This document shows, one piece after another, positions 56,635 through 64,000 of a stretch of 64,000 nucleotides of DNA. Position 1 is the stretch's first letter; every line of letters begins with the position of its first letter. Below the pieces are notes generated by a model. That model had not been told where the DNA came from and ran no database searches. It saw only the letters and a program-made list of their open reading frames with translations. The position numbers and the translations under genes are program-made. Origin of the DNA: Spongilla lacustris (lineage: Eukaryota; Porifera; Demospongiae; Spongillida; Spongillidae); NCBI GenBank assembly GCA_949361645.1, contig OX442416.1, positions 21,222,500 through 21,286,499 of the forward strand. Direction: 5' to 3'.

Positions 56635-57358
56635 CCAGGTACCATTATGCATGTGTTATGTCCTGGTACCACTATGTGTTATGTCCTGGTACCATGCGCT
56701 ATATATGTGTTATGTCCTGGTACCACTGTGTGTTATGTCCTGGTACCACTATGTGTTATGTCCTGGTACCATGCACTATATATGTGTTATGTCCTGGTAC
56801 CACTGTGTATTTCCATTGGTCAGAAATAGCTAGGCCTTGCTTTTTCACATTCAAGCCAGTAATGTACATGTAGGCATGTGTAGCTATGTGTGTACATGTA
56901 GGCATGTGTAGCTATGTGTGTACATGTAGGCATGTGTAGCTATGTGTGTACATGTAGGCATGTGTAGCTATGTGTGTACATGTAGGCATGTGTAGCTATG
57001 TGTGTACATGTAGGCATGTGTAGCTATGTGTGTACATATAGGCATGTGTAGCTATGTGTGTACATGTAGGCATGTGTAGCTATGTGTGTACATGTAGGCA
57101 TGTGTAGCTATGTGTGTACATGTAGGCATGTGTAGCTATGTGTGTACATGTAGGCATGTGTAGCTATGTGTGTACATGTAGGCATGTGTAGCTATGTGTG
57201 TACATATAGGCATGTGTAGCTATGTGTGTACATGTAGGCATGTGTAGCTATGTGTGTACATGTAGGCATGTGTAGCTATGTGTGTACATGTAGGCATGTG
57301 TAGCTATGTGTGTACATGTAGGCATGTGTAGCTATGTGTGTACATGTAGGCATGTGTG
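56635..57358. repeat. 23-bp and 28-bp minisatellites, cassette 5
   Basis: 23-bp units at 56635-56810 are followed, after a deletion of the sequence present at 49580-49910, by about 17-18 units of the 28-bp repeat at 56865-57358. Confidence 0.93.
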
Positions 57359-57679
57359 TTTGTTGCAAATACGTTGATGTTGGGTACCGTAGCAACGTAT
57401 GGCCGCCTAACACCTTTTAGTCAATAAGTCATAAGACAGATGTTACCATCCATCACTGAGTCGATGCAAAATGCTTTGTATCGTTAGTAGATATGTCCTA
57501 GCAGTCAATACAATATCATTGATTGTCCCAACACACTGCCATGGAAGTGCACCATGTCATCTCAATACATATGAATTGAAATGAATTATCAATATGGTCA
57601 CTATATATACCAAAAGGAAATTTATTGGGAAAAAAAAAAACAAAACAAGTGCAATAAGTTAATTTTGCGGATAAATAGA

Positions 57680-59477
57680 TCAGACTGGCAGGGTCTGCCA
57701 TATCTTGTACCGCAACTGTCTACCAGAATATCTGAAAGGATGGCACAAGAGGGATAATAACCATCCCCCCAGTCCCCCAGCCCTTACTTGGAATGGCAGT
57801 TGTCAAAGTTAAGGATGTACTTTCCCTTCTTCTGGATCACATAGTCACCAGTGAGGGTGGCTTTGTGGGAGGTACAGCGTCTTAACGGTACGACCTGGGG
57901 AGGAGACAGTTGAAGATGGGGAAACCCCATACCTTCCCCTTTCCCCCACTCATACTCGTAACACAAATACGTACCCATGTGTTTGTATGCAACACTAAAT
58001 ATATTAAATCGTAAACAGTAAATAGGGAGGTTTGGAACTCACTAACCAAAGAAGCAGCGCACCATATATGGCCATGTGCAGGGGATCCTTCCTCTAGCTA
58101 CCCTAGGGGCAGGCAGCTAGCTGACTTCTTATTAAAGAGCCGCCAGACTAGAGAAGGGGAAAGTTTGCAAATGCATTACATGTATATTATATTTGCTCCT
58201 GTACACTAATGATATCTCACACATACCTCACCACATGACATCACCACTAATGTTTACCTCCTCCCCACTCCATCATTCCCTCCTCCCCATCACTTACCTC
58301 TTCCTGTCGGCCATCCCTGCAAAACCTGATGCCAAAGGCCTAACCCTTTGGCTCACTGCTGAACTCCCATCCTACCACAGTCCCAATGGTATCCACGGCG
58401 ATGGTCACCTTGTGGCTAGCCCCGCCCTCCAAAGCCACCTCCTTGAAGTCGGAAGAGGGTGGGGACAGCGATCGTCCTGAGGGAGTGGAGAGGTTTCTTT
58501 CTCTGTCGGCCGCCTCCAGAGAGGCTAGCTTGGAGGCCAGGGCACTGACGTCCAGGTGGCCCTGGTTGCTGTCCAGCCCCAAGGGGACTGTTCTGGGTCT
58601 CTATCACCACGTAGCTGTCATCTTTGGTGAGTCCATCGTAGTCCTCCGGACTGTAGGACATCACTCCTGCCCTCCCTGGTCTGGACCCCCCACCTCCAGA
58701 GGTGCTGTGCTCTGGAAATGGATCAGTTGGTCTCCTAGCAACCACATTTTCAGACCTCGTCGTCATGGATGCCTCGACTGGCTTCCTGGGGGCAGCCCCT
58801 CCCCTCCTCCCTACTTCTTCCTCCGGGATGTCGTTGGGTACATCCCTGCCGTTCCTCCCGATAGGATGCACAGTGTAGGAGCTGGGGCCAGAGGAGTCGA
58901 AGGCCCTGGGGGGCGTGAGCAGGCCCCCTGTGAGCCCCTCCCCCCTCTCCGAGAGGTGACCGTCAGAGTTCTGGGAGAGGAGCATCTGGTGAAGGCTGTT
59001 GGTGCTGTGACCATGCTGGATGGGGAGGAGGGGAGGGGGTGGGGCTTGAGGTTGGATCAGCTGACTAGTGGTAGTGGGGGGAGGGGCTGTGCCATTGGTG
59101 TGGTTGGGTGAGATGCTCTCCTCCAGTGTGTTGATCACCTCTGATGCACGGGACGTTTTGTTTGACTGCTTCTTGTGGCAGACATTGCACACACGTACAG
59201 GCTCCCTGGGGAGGAGGGGATTAAGATGACATTACTATTAGATAAATATGTTTGTACCATGTTTTTAGGGCATTGAGGAGGGGTATGGCTATAGTAATAA
59301 ATCATAAATGATTTGGTTTGCAATACATCTCAGTCACCTCTGCCATCATATTGTCTCCTAAGCCACGCCCCTATACTTTGGGAGCCCCGCCCCCATAACT
59401 TACTTGCTTGAAGCCAACATGACCTTCTTTGAGCAACAGTTATGACAGAAGATCTTACCACATGACCTGCAGTGGTG
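57680..59477 (-). pseudogene. FYCO1: FYCO1-like gene 3' part (FYVE, LIR-like, GOLD), with frameshift and nonsense codon
   Basis: Exons on minus: 59404-59477 (HHCRSCGKIFCHNCC), 59205-58298 (completes the FYVE with EPVRVCNVCHKK, then a disordered linker with the LIR-like DDSYVVIE, then the GOLD start KVTIAVDTIGTVVGWEFSSE), 57894-57788 (VVPLRRCTSHKATLTGDYVI, YILNFDNCHS) and 57731-57680 (YSGRQLRYKIWQTLPV, stop). All four splice junctions are GT-AG and in phase. FYVE binds PI3P, and GOLD with LIR is the FYCO1 tail linking autophagosomes to kinesin. An extra G in GGGG near 58583 shifts frame, and TAG at 58340-58342 interrupts the GOLD (EPKG-stop-AFGIRF). Upstream RUN and coiled-coil exons are not seen. 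Confidence 0.78.
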
Positions 59478-59776
59478 CTACATGGGGAGAAGGAATGGAA
59501 TGGGGAGGAGGGAGAGAGAAGACTTTATTTAAAAATATGGTTCCCTAATACGGCACAGGTTGTATTGGCTGTAATCATCCCCTGCACATGACACCATCCC
59601 ATCTCTGGGGAGGAGAGAAGTTTGTCAGATGAGCAGCAAGAGGATCCTGTAGTAGAGGAAGGTGTGGAGTGTGTGTTTGCATCCTGTGGTGATGAAAGAT
59701 AAACTGTTGTGTACACACACCTGTACACCATACCTCCCTCCCTCCCTCCCTCCCTCCCTCCCTCCCTACCTCCCAG

Positions 59777-59878
59777 GTGTACATCCTTCTGTGACCTTGG
59801 TGAAGACTCCCATTGTCACATTGAGAGGCCACAAAGGTGCCAGCAGCTGTCCCTCAACCTGCACTTATAGAGCTTCTG

Positions 59879-59912
<34 letters not shown>

Positions 59913-60235
59913 ACACACACACACACACACACACAGCACCTGTGATGAGCTGTGATTGGCTGCCCAATGCACAGCAGCTGGTCACAGCCTCCTGGGATCG
60001 CTCAGCACGTCTGTGGGACTCTGAGAAGGGACAGATGATCCACTCCCTGGAGGGTAAGCTGAGACCACACCCACCTGTGTAGTGACCATCCCTCTTCCCC
60101 AGGCCATGACCAGGAGCTCACTCACATCTGTGCACACCCCTCCCAGCAGCTACTGGTGACATCATCGCTGGATACCACCTTCAGGCTATGGGACTTCAGG
60201 ACTCCACCCATCCACTCAGTGAATGTGTTTCAAGG
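59777..60235 (+). pseudogene. WDR37: WDR37-like gene, copy 5 (N-terminal blades)
   Basis: Exon A 59777-59836 (VHPSVTLVKTPIVTLRGHK), exon B 59937-60053 (APVMSCDWLPNAQQLVTASW) and exon C from 60103 ([20 protein letters not shown], then [20 protein letters not shown]) join in phase, the best-preserved blades in the window. A CA microsatellite lies in the first intron. Exon C is cut at CAAGG (60235) by the hairpin insertion. A possible leading exon lies at 59610-59660. Head-to-head with the FYCO1-like gene. Confidence 0.8.
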
Positions 60236-60559
60236 TTGCCTAGAGACATTGTGTCACGTCTGCGGACCTTTGCATAATAAAATGGCAACGCTCATAACGG
60301 CCGATTCAATTCCTGGTCAAACTATGCTGCCAACAGTAAGCTTGACTGAGTCTGACATACCCAGAGCCTTTTTAAATGGATGGCTTTAAAAAGGCTCTGG
60401 GTATGTCAGACTTGTAATATCTATGGTCAAACTTACTGTTGGCAGCATAGTTTGATCAGGAACTGGATCGGCCGAAGGATCAATGTCTGAGCTGACTCCG
60501 AGCATTGCCATTTTATTACGTAAAGGTCCGCAGATGTGACACAATATCTCTAGGCAACC
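60234..60559. mobile_element. Hairpin (foldback) element in WDR37 copy 5
   Basis: Arms 60234-60376 and 60385-60559 are inverted repeats around an 8-base loop: GGTTGCCTAGAGACATTGTG at the left end pairs with the right end, and CCTTTTTAAA faces TTTAAAAAGG at the centre. The right arm has about 30 extra bases. A related single arm is at 4515-4690. Confidence 0.8.
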
Positions 60560-60616
60560 ACTGTGATTTTTACTCCAGACGTGACATTTATCGTACTTCC
60601 GATCTTTCATGCAAAG

Positions 60617-61345
60617 AGTCACTCCAGGGAAAATGAATGTTTGCTGCTTTTACATTGTGAACTTGAAATGCGTGGTCATGATATCTGGGGGGAGGGGGGG
60701 GGGTGTTTGAATTTATTGGAGTTGATAAATTTTTGTTCTGTTTGGATTCCTACAGCATTATGCTTTTAATTAGGTGTCCGCCACACACACTACACACCAT
60801 GACCACACCCACCTTCACAGTATGGTCATCTGATCCACTGATGACATTGTCCTTCTGACTGAACACAGCTGCATTGACAGCCTTGGAGTGACCTTGAAAC
60901 ACATTCACTGAGTGGATGGGCGAAGTCCCATCAGTTGAAGTAGGGGGGGGGGGGGGGGGGACTTAAAACATAGTGGTACCAGGACATAGCACATAGTGGT
61001 ACCAGGACATAACACATAGTGGTACCAGGGCATAACAGATAGTGGTATGGGGACATAACAGATATTGTTTTTGTGATCAAACTCTGAAGGCCACAAATGT
61101 TGGCCAAACAAATAACAAGTGTAATAGGCTAAGCCGATGTGGTCAATGAGGCGTGGTTTATCACTAACATCCCTCACATAAAATCCTAAATCCATCTTTC
61201 AAAATACAGTTACAAGTTCGGCCGAATATGTCTTAGGTATGCCATTAATGCAACTTACACTATCACACGTATGCAGGAGCAGGCATCCAATGATGGCAAT
61301 GACTTCACGGGGGGGGGTTTGAAAAGAGAATTGAAAGATTGAGTG
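60617..61345 (-). repeat. Inverted segment of cassette sequence
   Basis: 60617-60930 is the reverse complement of the WDR37 exon C end, exon D and following intron (compare 31600-31911). After a poly-G run (60944-60961), 60963-61345 is the reverse complement of the block at 49095-49460 including the 23-bp minisatellite. From 61346 the sequence resumes in the normal sense. Confidence 0.85.
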
Positions 61346-61471
61346 AGCAAATTAAATTAGGTGTGTAAATAAGGCTGTAGTATACTTTAAGTGATTGCAC
61401 CTTATGCTAGTGAAGCCCCTCCCCCTATGTCATCCCTGGAGTGAGCAAATTAACCCCTCCCTATCTCTTCG

Positions 61472-61606
61472 GGTCATCGTCATCTGGTGTGCAGTGCAGC
61501 GTGGTCTCTGGACAGCCACCAGAGATGTAACCTTTACACCTCAGCCTTCGACAACAAGGTGATTGGATGGAAGATCACTTTCGATGCTGCAACAAAGTTG
61601 TCATGA
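61472..61606 (+). pseudogene. WDR37: WDR37-like last exon, copy 5
   Basis: 135 open bases (HRHLVCSAAWSLDSHQRCNL ... GWKITFDAATKLS) ending TGA. The acceptor is CTCTTCG where copies 2, 3 and 4 have CTCTTAG, so the AG is lost. It converges on TRIM copy 5. Confidence 0.7.
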
Positions 61607-62133
61607 CAACTTGTTGCTATGAACAGTTTGCACAATTTTTTATACTCATAATATAAGTCGCTGTCATTTAATCATCTTGCTTGTGTGTTGTATGTAGAGT
61701 ATAACAGCTGGACAGATAGCATTGTTCATCACTTTAGGAGCAATATAGGAGCAATTGTTACCATTTATTAATTATGTTATGATACATGTCATAAATCATT
61801 ACAAATGATGTCACTTTTGGTTTCTATATTAATATAGGTGTGGTCTAGCCAGTGACATCACTGCAGAAGAGGCTGCAGACACACAAAGAATGTGGCACCA
61901 AATGTTATGTGGGTTGGGTGAAGTGAGCATGATATAGGAGCCATTATTACCATGGCCTGGTGTCTCATTAGGTCTGGGGACCTGCAAAGCTTATAGAGGT
62001 GTGTGATGTCACTAGCTGGCTGCATACAGGTGCCCATATTAGGAAAAACTCATTGAATTAACCGTTATGGTTATGACATCATCACCATGACACAATAACA
62101 AAACTTATATGTTCACATACATGACACAATACA

Positions 62134-64000
62134 TCATACAGCACCTAAATACTTCAGTACAGATCTAGCACCATAGTCAGCAATGTACACACTACCATCT
62201 CTGGGATCTAGTGCAACACCATGGGGATTGTCAAAATTCCCCACTTCATGGATCTTGTTTCCATGGTGATCAAATATGGAGAGACATCTGCCATAGTTGA
62301 TGAAGGCGTTGCCTTCATCATCAATGGCTATTCCCTTGGGACCTGGAGCACCATATGCTCTGACATAGACACCTTCCTTAGTAAAGACATTGATAGAACT
62401 ACTGAAGGCAACATGAATATTTCCCTGAGGGTCTAAAGCAAGACCCCTGGGGTAAATGAATCTACTGTTGCCAGTACCATTAACATCTATGGTCAATAAC
62501 CAACCACCTTCTTCATTGAATATTTGTATCCTATGGTTAGCACAGTCAGAAACAATCAGTCTGTTGTTTGAGTCAACAATGACTGCAATGGGAGTATATA
62601 ACCCTCCCTGACCTGATCCCTTCTGACCGAACTTATGAATGAACTCTCCCCTTGATGTCAGCTTCTGTATACGATGGTTGCCACTGTCAGCAACATAAAA
62701 CACATCTCCCTTAATGAATATACCACTAGGACAACAGAACTGACCATCACCACTTCCACCACTACCTATGGTATTCTTCAGTTCACCTGTTTGATCAAAC
62801 ACATCAATGCAGTCATCCCAGCTCCCTACATAGATGTCTCCATTGTCATGGATGGCAACACAATATGGATGATTGCACCTGATCCCTTGTTGGGCATTAC
62901 ATAAGGTGAGGGAGTATGTAACATCAAGGTCATGAGGACTATTCTGTACAAGTTGGCTATCCATTGAGATGACCAGCTGGTGAGGACCAACGGTCTGAGG
63001 GGTGAGGGTGATGGTGTAGGTACCATCCCTGTGGTCCTCCACCTCTCCATACACAACTGCTCCATTATGGGCTTTGGACCTCATCTCAGCCTCAACCTGT
63101 ACACCACCATGAGGGTACCTCACTCCATTCAACATTCTCACCTCCAATTTCACCAAACATTTTGTGTTCCTTCTGGTTTCAGATTGAATGGTAAATTCAC
63201 TTTTACAAGGAACAGGAGATTGCTGATACACACAACCAAACATTGACAGTTCCTTCATAAGAGCATCCACTTGTACATCAGCAGTTATGGGACCATATTG
63301 GCTTGTCCAAGGGGACATATTTTCAGCCTCCATATTGGTAGCCTTCAGTTCAGTGGATATACATCCTCCCATAGCTACCACCTCATGGTCAGTGTGGGTA
63401 TGGAGGATGTGGGAGGTCACCTCAGAGTAGTGACTGATGTTCTGTTGGATCTTCTCAAGCTGTTCTTTCTGGAGGGTAAGGGATGTTGTCTGGGTCAGTG
63501 CAATGGATTCCATCTCTGACAGCAGTGCCTTCTAGTCTTTCAAGTAGCCATTCAAAAGCCACATTGATGGCCAGTTCAGTTTCATGTTTGGAGGTCTCCA
63601 CTAGTTTCATGGTCTTCTCATTAGCAGCAAAGGCACCAGCCAATGTGTCTTGCACATGTTGGAGTGTCCTTCTCATGTCACCTCGATGAGCCTCTGCAAC
63701 AGTGGATACTTCACTCACACCATGGTCCTTGTGGGCTACTGTGGTGCAGTCTCTACAAACCAGCAACGTACAGGTCTCACAATAAAAGTTCAGCTTATTG
63801 TCCTCATGGTTAGGCTGAGAGCAGTAATGGTCTCTTGGCTTCATGGTGGTCTGCAGTTGTTTGGCTCCCTCCTGGTCCAGTCCAACCATATTGTGTTTGG
63901 ACAGCTTTGGATGACGTTTGTGGTGTTCGTGGCAGAAGGTACACATGAACCGATAACATGTACAACAGAACACCTCTGCAGGACCCCTGCATCCATCTAT
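62134..64000 (-). pseudogene. TRIM-NHL gene copy 5, frameshifted and cut by the window edge
   Basis: The visible part begins inside B-box 1 (GPAEVFCCTCYRFMCTFCHE, ligands kept), with B-box 2 and coiled coil open to about 63535. An 11-base deletion (CCTTCTAGTCTTTC for CCTTCT..11..AGTCTTTC) shifts frame. The rest of the coiled coil, filamin repeat and NHL propeller (63513-62134) are open, ending GARSVLKYLGAV. Apart from the single deletion it is complete, so an assembly error could also explain it. The RING lies beyond base 64000. Confidence 0.85.

Overview
The window looks like animal nuclear DNA from an early-branching marine invertebrate, most likely a sponge (inference). Reasons: replication-dependent H2A/H2B pairs with histone 3' stem-loops, short GT-AG introns, Death, ankyrin and CHAT domains, TRIM-NHL genes, a Ty3/gypsy element, hAT-like and LINE remnants, and abundant minisatellites. 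No organism name can be proven from the sequence alone.

Left part (1-20.8 kb). The last exon of a Death-domain gene is followed by a LINE 3' remnant and a divergent H2A/H2B pair (3.2-4.3 kb). Next come a decayed copy of a FYVE/GOLD (FYCO1-like) gene and a long plus-strand gene. Four short ankyrin-type exons (7749-13572), all phase 0, lead in phase into two large exons (14883-18724) that encode a TPR-like region and a CHAT cysteine-peptidase domain with His and Cys both present. Its introns hold a 36-bp minisatellite, a 2.4-kb element with terminal inverted repeats, a small hAT-like element and a repeat-flanked insertion. A second, near-identical H2A/H2B pair lies at 19.6-20.7 kb.

Right part (20.8-64 kb). 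A cassette occurs about five times: WDR37-like exons on plus, converging on a TRIM-NHL gene (RING, B-boxes, coiled coil, filamin repeat, NHL propeller) on minus, then long shared non-coding blocks with 23-bp and 28-bp minisatellites. FYCO1-like exons precede WDR37 head-to-head in at least two copies. The WDR37 and FYCO1 copies are broken or partial. Of the TRIM-NHL copies only the one at 51796-53967 is open throughout, and it has lost part of B-box 1. The NHL parts differ mainly in short clusters spaced like propeller loops on a nearly constant scaffold. An extra partial NHL end lies behind copy 2.

Mobile DNA in the right part: tandem LINE tails (25.8-27.2 kb, 34.9-35.2 kb); an 820-bp foldback element with 305-bp arms, a 10-bp target duplication and a captured RecQ-helicase fragment (28382-29201); a complete Ty3/gypsy element with 184-bp LTRs and a CTCTC target duplication (37759-42497), nested in a hAT-like element; and a hairpin element with a nearby inversion in WDR37 copy 5 (60.2-61.3 kb).
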